Shown piece by piece: positions 38,674 through 49,119 of a stretch of 64,000 nt of DNA. Origin of the DNA: Dreissena polymorpha (taxonomy: Eukaryota > Mollusca > Bivalvia > Myida > Dreissenidae); NCBI RefSeq assembly GCF_020536995.1, contig NW_026273370.1, positions 124,001 to 188,000 on the forward strand. Reading direction: 5' to 3'. The notes under the pieces are model-generated. The model was not told where the DNA came from. It worked only from the letters and a program-made list of their open reading frames with translations, and did not search any database. The translations under genes were made by a program, and so were the position numbers. How positions within the stretch are numbered: position 1 is the stretch's first letter; each line of letters begins with the position of its first letter.

Positions 38674-40555
38674 CGCCCGATGACATGACGCCCGATATAC
38701 TTCGTTTTCTGGTTTTCTTCGCAGGTAGTATAGTAAGCAGCGAATTTTCAAATGCATTTCTTCTCAGAATAATTAGACTATCAATATACTTAATAGAAAA
38801 TAACATGTATTTAAAGCATATTGCAGACATCTTCGGTCGATTTAAGAAAACATTTAATTTGAGCCTGAAATTGCAATTGTTATAAACGTGCATACTTAAA
38901 TAAATGCCTGAAACACAAAGTCTGTCACCTGGATTAATGTCTTGTCTTGAAATCTGGAACGTAATGATCAGAATAAAATTGAATCAGAGTGGAGCCCTTG
39001 TGTTTTCTTTCAAACAAAATTAAATCAAAAGATAACAATACGTGAATCTAATTGCGGTATGAACGATGTTTGTTTCTGAATGAAAAAGTCTTCACTTATG
39101 GAACATCAACAAGTCAACTAAAATGCATCACCAAACACGTGTTTGTAATAACATTTCGCACACACAATTGTGTACGTGATATTTGACGGTATCACGTTCA
39201 AAGAGACCGAAATATATGTAGGTATCCGCACGTAAACGTATTTATGGGCATATGTTTGGAAATGTCGTATTCGCTGATGCGATCAGGAATCATCGACGGA
39301 AGATTCGCTCTGTTGCAACAAAGCGATAGTTGCAAACCTCCAGATACATAAATAATTGCAACACCAACCATGTTTTTCAACACCAACCGTTCTATCTTAA
39401 TGATAACAGAATTTAACAGGATACCTAAGTATTATCTACCAAATGGCAATTCAGGCTTTAAAAATAACACGCGCATGTTAAATGTTTAAAGGTAATAAAA
39501 TGGTTATATTTGTTTTAAATTATATATTAAGCATTTACGAAAAGAAACTTCGTGATTTCAAAATAAGAGTAAATTTGTAAATGGAATAAAATACTGAAAT
39601 ACTGAATCATGTTTATTTTTGTGACAACACATGTGTACCAAAAATAAAGACAACGAAACTATAGCATATTGATAGCGTACTAGAATTTCAACAACAACAA
39701 CAAATCGAATATTGAATCCATAATTGTAGCTAAAAATCAATCATATTAACAAACTAATAGATGGAAAGAATTATTCAAAACATTCAAAACGTATTGTGTA
39801 TGTTATTTAATAGTTGAACTTAAATTCGGTGTATTGCGATTTTTGTTAATTCACACATATTACCAAGTCAGCCACCTATTACAGTACGCATGAAATATGT
39901 GAACACGTGTCTTTCTAATATTGATTATAGGGTTATATATAGAGAGCGGGTTTTAATTAAGATGTATTGTGTGGTTGTTATACATCCACTTTAGGAGGGA
40001 AGGATATGTATATTGATTTTTCAGCTTTCCGTCTTTCAAATGGATTTATGTGTCGCGCCCACGAGTGTTACAACTTTATCAAAACATAATCAGCAAAAGG
40101 CCCACACTATTTTTGTTCCGTGCAATATTAAAACTTAACATATGTGACGTGGGATAACAGCATGTGTAATTACCTTTAAAACATATTTGACCTTTCAATC
40201 ACACCATGACATTCGCGTTATCATTTATCAGCTTAAATAGTTCCGATTTGTGGGGTTTTATCATATTGTGAATATTAATCCAAATTTATGTAAAAGAATA
40301 AAATCTATATAAAAAAAAATTGAGGCACATTAATGAATTTAGGCACTTTAATATTCACCAACAAATATTATCATTGAGTACAATTGGTTCATGCTGATGC
40401 AGATAATTATTTAAATTTAAAATATTTAAACTTCAATTAATGCCAAAATGGCTAATCAAAATGATTTGGAAAATCCGTTTATATCATGACCTACGCTCAA
40501 GGATTGAAATAACGTAATGCTCAATATTGTTTATTACACGGGTGTTATTACACTA
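38674..40555. other. No gene seen
   Basis: AT-rich DNA without recognisable exons, RNA genes or terminal repeats. Confidence 0.45.
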
Positions 40556-40559
40556 GTTA

Positions 40560-40830
40560 TATAACTGTGAAATGATGTCATATTTGACGAAATGACGTCA
40601 TTATGCCAGCGAATTTCTTCAGTAAAACACTTAAAATACAATGTAAATAAATGGTGAAAAGAACATAAAATATTTTTAAAAAATGTTGGTCATGTTATAA
40701 ATAGAATCTTACATTCGTGGTTATAAAACTCGTCATCTAAATAAAGATAAAATCTCTGCAAGCCTCGTTTTTATCTTCATTTAGATGACTTGTTTAATAG
40801 ATTCAATACAAAACGACCACACATGCAAGA
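40560..40830. mobile_element. Foldback MITE with TGACGTCATTA end
   Basis: Left flank ATGACGTCATTATGCC. The core foldback pairs CATCTAAATAAAGATAAAA (from about 40734) with TTTTATCTTCATTTAGATG (to about 40787) around a 17-base loop. Layout is like the element at 14340-14600. Confidence 0.6.
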
Positions 40831-40881
40831 TCCTATATATATTAAACAAGGCGTCGCACTGTACACTTCGATTCTATAATC

Positions 40882-41102
40882 ATGGTGGACATCGGAACGT
40901 ACAGAGCTAGAATAGGGTGTTTTACGGCCAGGTCTGGGTCTATTTTGGACCTAGACACACTTCGGGTGGTTGGCGTTTTCGGCTTTATTGGTATTCTCCT
41001 CTTAAGGCCGGCGTCGAGTTAAATCCGGGGCCGTTTCAGGTGGTAAGAATCTTTGTTTACATAAGAATTTTCAAACCTTTTCTTTTTAATAATCAATGTT
41101 GA
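40882..41102 (+). mobile_element. LINE 5' fragment with a 2A-like motif
   Basis: ATG 40882 starts MVDIGTYRARIGCF. In the frame one base over, YGQVWVYFGPRHTSGG leads into SPLKAGVELNPGP (41003-41035 region), ending FQVVRIFVYI and a stop at 41102. A (D)V/IExNPGP tail is the ribosome-skipping 2A motif known at the N-terminus of some CR1/L2-type non-LTR elements in molluscs and sea urchins. Here the usual Asp before Val-Glu is missing. The start frame and the 2A frame differ by one base (near 40918-40925). Nothing of the ORF downstream remains, so this is a severely 3'-truncated piece. Confidence 0.55.
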
Positions 41103-41237
41103 GTTGATGATAGAACTTACAGAAAATGATGACGCAGTGCTTAAACAAAAGTTTGCACAAGAAAATTTTAAAAAAAGAATGGCCAGAAACTTTACTGATA
41201 TAAATTAGATATTTGTACTGCTCATAATAATCAATAT

Positions 41238-41326
41238 GTCCCTGTGACGCAATCGGTAACGCGTCAGACCTTGGATCTAATGACAACTATTATATTGTCA
41301 CTGCGTTGGTTCGAACCCCAATAGGT
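41238..41326 (+). mobile_element. tRNA-like SINE head
   Basis: GTCCCTGTGACGCAATCGGT (A-box-like) and GCGTTGGTTCGAACCCCAAT (B-box-like, GGTTCGAACCC) are spaced as in a tRNA with a long variable arm. The acceptor ends do not pair, so a working tRNA gene is unlikely. Confidence 0.4.
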
Positions 41327-41498
41327 CCGTTTTTTTCCAACTAACTTCCATCAATGATCTTTTTTATATGTGCTTATGATTGAAAACGCTGTAGCGTAGG
41401 TCATATTATAATAAATATATAAAGCACATTATATTATCCATTATTTTCTTTTTCTATCTGACTTCAAATGAATCATATAACTATTTTTCTGTAGTTAA

Positions 41499-42257
41499 CA
41501 GTGGCGAGTCCAGGATTTCTGGTTAGGGGGGGGGGGGGCGGGATATTGAGATTTATTGGGGATCAAGGGGGCCGCTAGAGCCCCTGGCGGGTGCAGGGGC
41601 AAAGCTCTGCTAGGGGGGTCCAGGGGGCGATGCCCACCGTAAGCTTCACGATTTTAGTGATTTCGAAGGCTTTGACAACCACTTCTCGAGCATGCCACGC
41701 CTTATACTTTCATCAAAGTACCTTCTTATAATGCCAAAAAAGTGCATAGTTTGTCGTTTAGGGGGTCCATGGGGCGAAGCTACCCGAAAGCTTCACGATT
41801 TTAATGATTTTGAAGGCTTTGACAACCACTTCTCGAGCATGTCACGCCTTATATACTTTCATCAAAGTACCTTCTTATAATGCCCAAAAAGTGCATAGTT
41901 TATAGTTTTGGGGGATCCAGGGGGGGCGAAGCCCCCCGGAAGCTCCACGATTTAGTGATTTTGAAGGCTTTGACAACCACTTCTCGAGCATGTCACGCCT
42001 TATATACTTTCATCGAATTACCTTCTTATAATGCCAAAAAAATGCATAGTTTATATTTTTGGGGGTCCAGGGGGGCAAAGCCCCCCCCCCCCCCCGGAAG
42101 CTCCACGATATTAGTGATTTTGAAGGCTTTGACAAGTTTAAATAGGTGATTCAGATCTAGTTAAGTGTAAAACATCAAATGAATTTACTTTACTTTGGAG
42201 ATTTTAGGGGGGATGTACGCCGCGTCCGCCCCCCCCCCCCCCTGGACCCGCCTATGG
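41499..42257. mobile_element. TTAA-flanked element with CAGTGGCGAGTCCAGG ends and internal 145-150-bp repeats
   Basis: The left end CAGTGGCGAGTCCAGG and the inverted right end CCATAGGCGGGTCCAGG are both bordered by TTAA (41495-41498 and 42258-42261), so a TTAA target duplication is likely (piggyBac- or Kolobok-type). Both ends carry long G or C runs. Inside lie about 3.5 tandem units of about 145-150 bp (roughly 41606-42135), each with CTTTGACAACCACTTCTCGA, ACTTTCATCAAAGTACC and GTGCATAGTTT. No coding capacity: a non-autonomous element. Confidence 0.75.
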
Positions 42258-42454
42258 TTAAGGTTGTTACATCATTGTCACTTCAAAAAACGTTTATGGT
42301 AACAGAATCTTAAATTGACAATAAACTTGTAGCAGATTTTTTTTGTTACTTTTATTGATACTAAACGGTCATATGTAGCGTCCACGATTGCGATAATTTA
42401 GGTATAAAATGTGGTTTACATGTCCTTTAAAACGCACAAGAGACGTTCTATGTA

Positions 42455-42535
42455 TAAAAAAATACCCCCCCCCCCCTTGATTGACCTAAGATACTGCCTC
42501 GGCTAAAATATGGGTCTGGCTACGCCACTGAGTAC
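42455..42535. mobile_element. Fragment of a C-run/GGCTACGCCACTG-ended element
   Basis: A CCCCCCC run followed about 60 bp later by GGTCTGGCTACGCCACTG, which resembles the inverted right end of the GTGGCG...TCCAGG class of elements. The left part is missing. Confidence 0.4.
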
Positions 42536-42539
42536 ATGT

Positions 42540-44395
42540 ACACACATTCACTAACGCATCACATCCTATATCCGCATAGAATGCCATCAGTTCCATTAAA
42601 GAAAGGCATGTTAAGCTGAGTTTCATGTTTGATAAGATATGTTACAGATTATTCGTTTGTCCGGTTCAGGCATATTAATTTGTTCGGCACCGTTTGCAAA
42701 CTTCGTGAATGATGACCCATTCTCTTTTGAAATGGTGACGTCACAAACTTGATATCACGTCATGTTTGTTTCCAGGAAAATCTAGTCGACGAAGTTTCTA
42801 TACACTCTCTGAAAAGGCTTAAGTTACACATCTATACTCACGGAATTTCGGTTTGTATAACGTGCGTATCTAAAGGAATTTGTTCGAAATAACTAAGTTC
42901 TTTGTCATATAGTTCCAATTCTTAAAAACATTTCGCATGTACCAGATAATGTGGAAAAAAAACTATATTGTACAATAAGAATAAGTTAAAAAATGCACTT
43001 CACCACTTGGTCTTGGAACAAAATTCAAGAAGTAGATCTACTGGACAGTTAATGCTTTTCCATTTTATAACTATTCATTAATTTTCGGTTTATTAATGAC
43101 TACAGTATTAATAATACGACAAGCGTTGTCATGATTTCCAGTTGATATTTGCAAAGTAGGTCATGTTTACTCCAGATTGATGTTTTGGTGATGTATCGCT
43201 TATTCAGAAATTCTTATTGTATCGATCCTCCTCATTGTATCGTGACTTTAACAAAAACCCATCAAGACACTCTATTTAACTATAAATATTTAGATATTGT
43301 CATTAAGAGGGCAGATACTACGAATACAAATGCTTAATAATAAACTGTATCTGTGTATAAAGGGCTTATAAGTAGGTTTTACAGATTTTTATAGGTCGCT
43401 TATTCGTGAACAAAATATTATATATATAAATACATATATTATAACAACATTTACAAACGTTTCGCTTTTTACCTAAGTTATGTGTATTCGATAAGAGGCA
43501 ATCATTACGTATTAACGTAATTATTACGGATACACATGTGTTCAGTTCAAACAAGCAGACTACTATACTCGAGTTACTTTATCAATTCGTACCAATTTTC
43601 CAACTTTCTAACCACTACAAGAATAGAATCTCGTTAATTGAGTTTATTTTAATGTCAAGAATTCGAATAAGCATATCAAGAACCGGTTTTTTATATAAAG
43701 AATTTATATAGTATTTTTTAAAAAATGGCTATACTTGTATATGAAAATTATTGATATGAACAATGTGAATCATTAACATTTATATAAAAAAATGCCCTTA
43801 AAATAGTTAACGGTTAACCATAGCTGAACTGTATGTCAACTATCTATGTGTACAAATTTGTGTTTTAATATGTGTTTTGTAACTACTAAAGTACCCTTTG
43901 ACTTGTGTCACTTGTGAGGATCGTTTCGTTTAATTTATCAGCATTGTAGAAACAGTTTCGAACACTACTGAAATAATACTGTTAAAATGTAAAGAATTTT
44001 CAATAACCGTTAACACATTTGAAAAATTAACAGCACTGAATCTATATTTTTGAAATACGAAACTAGATTGTTATATATACTGCGTACAATACGTATTTTG
44101 TTAAAAGCGTGCTGGACAGTGGCTTCCCTAAAACGAGCCAATGTTTTCCTCTACCCTATTTTTTAAAGAATCTAAAGGCAAGAATTCAGACTTCAACATT
44201 TGAAGCTGTATAATAACCATTTATTGAGTTACGCTCTAGAAAAACTTGGCTGCATGCATGTGCAAAGTGCAGCCTTAGATTAGCCAATTTAAACCCGGTA
44301 TTCTTAATATATATTATTCATAGAGCAGTACCATTCGCCCGTCCCAAATCAAATCCCCACCGACATTTATAACTGGGCAAAGTTGATGGACAGGT
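42540..44395. other. No gene seen; upstream flank of the calmodulin-like gene
   Basis: AT-rich. The only recognised item is a terminal fragment of the palindromic MITE at about 44245-44305 (CATGCATGTGCAAAGTGC, AGATTAGCC). It lies about 100 bp upstream of the calmodulin-like start codon, in the likely promoter or 5' UTR area. Confidence 0.45.
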
Positions 44396-47300
44396 ATGGA
44401 GGTGGAGAAAGATGACGAGACATTGAAAGCGACGTCTATTGGCCTCCTTTCCGAAGACCAGAAGGAATGTACGACTTGTTCATACCGGTTTAACATGTTT
44501 GCATATTCTGTCAGACTAATCTTACAAAATAATGTCTCACAAATATTTGGGAACTGTCATGCACAATGTAATTTGAAAAAAAAAGAAAAATCCTCCGGTA
44601 TTAAGCATTTATGTTTTACAGATAAAAATGCCCACCCAAATAGAATTTAAACAATAATTAATAATAGGGCGTAAATAATACATTGTTTTGCCTTCAAATA
44701 AACATTTTTAAGTTAAATAAATACAGTTGTAATCCCAAATCTGTTTTCTATGAATAGTTTTCGAGGAACAGGCATAGCTTATGCAAAACAGCACATTCAA
44801 AATTATACTCGGAACGAGAAAATATTCCCGTTTTCAACAGAAGCTGTGGCTGTGCATCGGTTTATTATTTCATTTACAATTACAATATATAATACACAGC
44901 GTCTGACATTTCATTCATACTTTGACAGTGCCTTAAATCGCCCACATACATGATTACATTTCTCTTTACTATTGCAGATTTACGGAATATATTCGTCAAT
45001 TCGGGCGCGACCCAGACAGGGAACCTGACAGCTAAGGATCTCCGTAAGGGCATGCAAATCCTGGGGTTGAACCCAACCATGGCCGAGGTGAAGGATCTTA
45101 TGAAGAAATATAAAGTCACGGCTCGTGAGTACCATGTACACACTGGAACACGTCTCATGAATACCGTGCACACGCTATTACACGTCTCGTGAGTACCATA
45201 TACACACTACGTCACGTCTAGTGAGTGACATGTACACACTACGTCACGTCTCGTGAACACTGTACACACAACGCCACGCCTCATGAGAACCATATACACA
45301 CAACATCACGTCTCGTGAGTGCCATCAGGTTCCGTTTTCTTGATTCGGGGGAAGGGGAACAAATTCCCCAAAGTAAGCTTGTACGTTGGGGAACATTGTA
45401 TGATTTTACAGAAATTCTCTTAGGGAAAATGGCCTTTATAAGGCCCTTGCTACAGAAGGAAAAAAGCCCTGGCCATGTACAAACAACGTCACGTCTCATG
45501 AGAACTATGTACACACAACCTCGCGTCTCGAAAGAACCATGTTACTATGATGTACACACAACATCACGTCTCGTGAGTACCATGTATACAGTACGTCACG
45601 TCTCTCGAGTACCATGTACACACAACGTCACGTCTCGTGAAAACCATGTACACTCAACATCACGTCTCACGAGAACCACGTCTTGTGAGTACCACATACA
45701 CACAACGTCACGTCTCGTGAGTACAATGTTTATTCTTCAACACGTCTCCTGAGCACCTTGTACACACAACGTCACGTCTCCTGAGAATTATGTACACACA
45801 ACGTCTCGTCTCGTGAGAACCATGAACACACAACGCCACGTCTCGTGAGTACCATATTCATACTACAACACGTCTCCCAAGTACCATATTCACACAAAGT
45901 CACGTCTCGTGAGTACAATTTACATACTTACAAGTCTCCTGAATACCACGTACACACAACGTCACGTCTTGTTATTACCAAGTACAAACTATAGCACGTC
46001 TCGTGAGTACCATGTACACACTACCGCACGTCTCGTGAATACAATGTACAAAAATGTCACGACTCGTGCGCTCCATGTACACACTACACATTTATCGGTT
46101 TTTCAGACTCAATACAGACCCTTTTGAGGCATGTACTCAGTTGTCGCTGTTTGGACTGAATGCAGACCATTATGTTGAATTTGTTATGAACACAGCTGTT
46201 ATTTGCATTCGAGTATATGTATTTGCTTTGTTATGCAAACGGCTGTCGTTGATTGCACTCAAAACTGTTCATGTCTATTGAGTTTTTAGTGTACACGGTT
46301 GTCGTTCGTTGCATCGAATATTGTCCCTTGTGTAGATTTCATGTACACAGCCTTTGTTCTTGACCCTTTTTATATTAAATACTACTATGACGGGACAGTG
46401 CTATAAAGCTCATATACTATATACAGCATATCCGGACATATAAACTATACATTTTCTTGCATAGCAATTTTCTCAGACAATCTAGGGGCCATATTTAACT
46501 AAATGTATTATGGGCCAAAGGCTCGTGGGCTCCATTTAATGTATATCCCTTGTTTATTTCTGCCAGGCAAAATACAGTACGACGATTTCGAGAAGATAGT
46601 ATTAGCAGAACTGCTGGCCAACACGGAAGACGACTTCGATATTTTGGAGGCATTCAGGCAAGTTGTATTATTTGATTTAGTGCATTGTAGAGCCGCGCGA
46701 ACTTTGGAAAAATAGAGAAATTAAAACATTAACAAATCATTTGCGGAAAAAGACAAATAAGCTTCAATAAGAATAATCTTCAAAGACCATTAAACGATTC
46801 GGTAGCAAAAGCTCTATAGTTCAACCGATTCCCTGTAAATAACCCAGTATATAAGATGGTCGGAATGGTTGCATTCAGTTACGATTACTCATAGGTCCAA
46901 ATTGCACCGCATAGCCAGTAAAAGCGCCCTTGAAGTTGACAGTTTATTAAACAAACACGTTGCTTGTACATTTCTGTACATATTTACCGGATATTTTACC
47001 GAGAACGGTTTATTGTTTCTCATCGCAAGATATTTAACCGGGACGGTAGCGAGTCTCTTTTTGCAGGATATTTGACGGGAATGTATCGGGTCTCTTTCGC
47101 TTGGTATATTGTACCGAGACTGCAGCGGTTTTCTCCTGCAGGATACTTGACCAAGACGGTATCGAGTCTCTTTGTGCATGATATTTGCCCGGTACGGGGA
47201 AGAATGATTGACTAAGACTGTTTCGATTCTCTACTTGCAGAATATTTGTCCGCGACGGCAATTGGTTTCTCTTTGCAAAATATTTTACCGAAACGGTATC

Positions 47301-48091
47301 GGTTGTCCTTTTGCAGGATGTTTGACTGATGCAAATGCGGGTTCTCTTTTCAGGATATTTGACCGGGACGGAAGTGGATACCTTGACCGCGAGGAGCTCC
47401 GGTACTGCCTAACCATGCTGGGGGAGAAGCTGAGCGATAAAGAAGTGGACGAACTGTTTGATATGCTAGACATTAACAAGGATGGGCGTCTCGACCTTAT
47501 GGGTGCGAGCTCGTTGAATATTTGTGTCTGGGCTTAATGCATGTGCGTTAAGTGTCGTCCCAGATTAGCCTGTGCTAATTAGCACAGGCTAATCAGGGAC
47601 GACTCTTTCCGCCTAAACTTGATTTTTCGGTAAGGAGGGACTTCCTTAAAACTAAAAATACCATAAAAGCGGAAAGTGTCGTCCCTGATTAGCCTGTCTG
47701 GACTGCACAGGCTAATCTGGGACGACACTTTACGCACATGCATTAAGCCCAGTTTTCTCAAAACAAGACACATTTGTATATATCATTTAATTAACAAGTG
47801 GCTACCGGGCCCGTAATAGAAGTATGAGCAATAAAATGTCGAATAAGAACATGGAGCAAATTAGTTCTCTCGCCATTTTTTCGAAGACGTATTAAGTTGG
47901 TATACTTTCGTAAAACACATTAATAATTCACATATACAAGCACTTAAGGTAATACATTACTAGAAATTATTCCCATATGATATGGAATGGAGATCGCTCT
48001 TTAAGTTTTCTTTCCACATAGCACCAGAGTGATAATTTAAATGATCTCTATATATTTGTTCGTTTCAGAGGCTACGAAATTACTGGCATGA
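44396..48091 (+). CDS. Calmodulin-like EF-hand protein, complete, five exons, 160 residues
   Basis: Exons 44396-44468, 44978-45124, 46567-46657, 47354-47502 and 48069-48091 sum to 483 nt and all phases agree. The N-terminus ([11 protein letters not shown]...) leads into LSEDQKEYLRNIF, aligned with calmodulin's LTEEQIAEFKEAF. EF-hand 1 ([14 protein letters not shown]) and EF-hand 2 (KYKVTARKIQYDDF) have lost the acidic calcium ligands and changed loop length. EF-hand 3 ([12 protein letters not shown]) and EF-hand 4 ([12 protein letters not shown]) are canonical 12-residue loops with Asp at 1, 3/5 and 9 and Glu at 12. The last Glu is supplied across the final splice junction by the 23-nt terminal exon (ATKLLA, stop). 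[16 protein letters not shown] is close to calmodulin's GEKLTDEEVDEM. Intron 3 starts with GC (TTCAG|GCAAGT). Introns 2 and 3 are filled with minisatellites made from the gene's own splice junctions. It probably binds calcium only with the C-lobe; the target is unknown. Confidence 0.88.
45115..46091 (+). repeat. 31-bp minisatellite derived from the exon 2/intron 2 donor
   Basis: About 25 imperfect units of 30-32 bp with consensus GTCACGTCTCGTGAGTACC followed by ATGTACACACAAC. The first unit is the real junction: exon 2 ends ...GTCACGGCTC and the intron starts GTGAGTACCATGTACACAC. About nine further units keep GTGAGT intact. The array is interrupted once by a ~150-bp unrelated insert (about 45319-45470) containing CTTGATTCGGGGGAAGGGG. 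Confidence 0.92.
46092..46370 (+). repeat. Degenerate ~50-bp repeats in intron 2
   Basis: Loose copies of a unit like ACACGGCTGTCGTTGATTGC followed by ACTCAAAACTGTTCATG recur about every 50-60 bp (CAGTTGTCGCTG, CACAGCTGTTATT, AACGGCTGTCGTT, CACGGTTGTCGTT, CACAGCCTTTGTT). They lie next to the donor-derived array but are a different sequence. Confidence 0.55.
46987..47353 (+). repeat. 38-bp minisatellite derived from the intron 3/exon 4 acceptor
   Basis: Nine imperfect units of about 38 bp (one ~61 bp) with consensus GATATTTGACCGGGACGGTA, then TCGRGTCTCTTTTTGCAG. Each consists of the first ~18 bases of exon 4 (GATATTTGACCGGGACGG) followed by a pyrimidine tract and AG-like end. The last tract (GGGTTCTCTTTTCAG) is the real acceptor at 47353. 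Four upstream units keep a GCAG acceptor directly before the exon-like sequence. Confidence 0.9.
47526..47757. mobile_element. Palindromic MITE, best full-length copy, in intron 4
   Basis: The left end GGGCTTAATGCATGTGCGTT and its exact inverse at the right (AACGCACATGC-type, ACGCACATGCATTAAGCCC) frame two hairpins, TAGCCTGTGCTAATTAGCAC with GCTAATCAGGG, and AGCCTGTCTGGACTGCACAG with GCTAATCTGGGACG. The middle holds the CCGCCTAAACTTGATTTTTC and AAATACCATAAAAGCGGAAA arms. About 230 bp, non-coding. It begins only ~20 bp after the exon 4 donor. Confidence 0.85.
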
Positions 48092-48479
48092 TTGCGAAAT
48101 GCTGCAAGAGAAATCCTGAATGACACACAAAATCCAAAATCGCCGGAAAATTCTTTCATAAAATATGAACTACAGAAAAAAAACTGAAAGGGTGCAAAGA
48201 AGTTGTGTAAAAGGTGCAGAACTTCACGACCTTTTTCCATGTCGGTTGATTTGCATATGTTCAAAACGTTCCCGTTATATTGGCGCTCACTTACATGTCG
48301 TGTATGTGCCTGTTTATATTTATTGAATCGAAATCATGCATGCATTATCATCTTCGAATTTAAAGATCAACCAATTAATTCACGTGTTTTTATATATGTG
48401 TGCTATTAACTACAGGAACATATTTATAATACGACAAAGAGTAAAGCAATCGATATGTACAAGATTGCACACAATAATG

Positions 48480-49080
48480 CGGGCAATTGATTTTTTTATG
48501 TACTTGTCACACAGAAAGAAAAGCGCGTAGCTGTAAACTTCATGTTCACGAATATAAGCAAACAGAAATAAATGCGTGAAAATAGTAAATACTTCGCCTA
48601 TTATGTATATAGTCACACAATAAACAATGCATGCCTTTATTTGCCCTGGGTATATGGTTTTAGTCGATCAGAAAGAAATACATACAATCATTTGCTCTTT
48701 ATACATGTGTATGATCACAAAGAAAAAACAGTGTATGATTCTTTATTTTATATACATGTTTATAAACACCATGGAAGGATTGCGTGCAATTATTTAAATT
48801 ATATAAAAGTATATAATCACACATTACAAGATGCGAACAATTATTTAAATTGTATAAATGTATATGATCAGACAGAAAGAAGTGCGTGCAATAATGCACT
48901 GCATGTACATTCAGATAAGAACTTATAAACAAATGTGTGCAACTGTTTATTTAATTCATATACAAGTATAGCATAATCGTTTCTTCGTTGTATCACACAG
49001 AAGAAATGCATGCCATTACAAACGTTATATTCATGCACATTGTCACATGCTGTTAAATGCGTGCAATTTTTTAAAGCTAA
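48480..49080. repeat. ~63-bp degenerate satellite downstream of the calmodulin-like gene
   Basis: Roughly eight units of about 63 bp with a core like GCGTGCAATTATTTAAATTA, then TATAAATGTATATGATCACA and CAGAAAGAA. Because 63 is a multiple of three, both strands stay open and give repeating peptides (CNYLNYIKVYNH; LNVH/LYNLNNC). There is no start context, splice site or domain to support a protein. Confidence 0.75.
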
Positions 49081-49119
49081 TCGCCTATCGATAAAGCAAT
49101 AAACCACAATACCCATGTG

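Noticed and set aside
45225-45752. 175-codon frame in the calmodulin-like gene
   Set aside because: It is the donor-derived minisatellite read through; it lies within an intron.
45116-46091. CRISPR-like regular array
   Set aside because: Units are contiguous with no unique spacers, and the sequence is eukaryotic; it is a minisatellite.
46964-47215. Frames containing IFNRDGS-like peptides upstream of exon 4
   Set aside because: Copies of the exon 4 start in the acceptor-derived minisatellite, not extra EF-hand exons; the unit length (38) breaks the frame at each step.
48572-48928. 118-codon frame with repeating peptide
   Set aside because: Explained by a 63-bp tandem repeat; the opposite strand is equally open.
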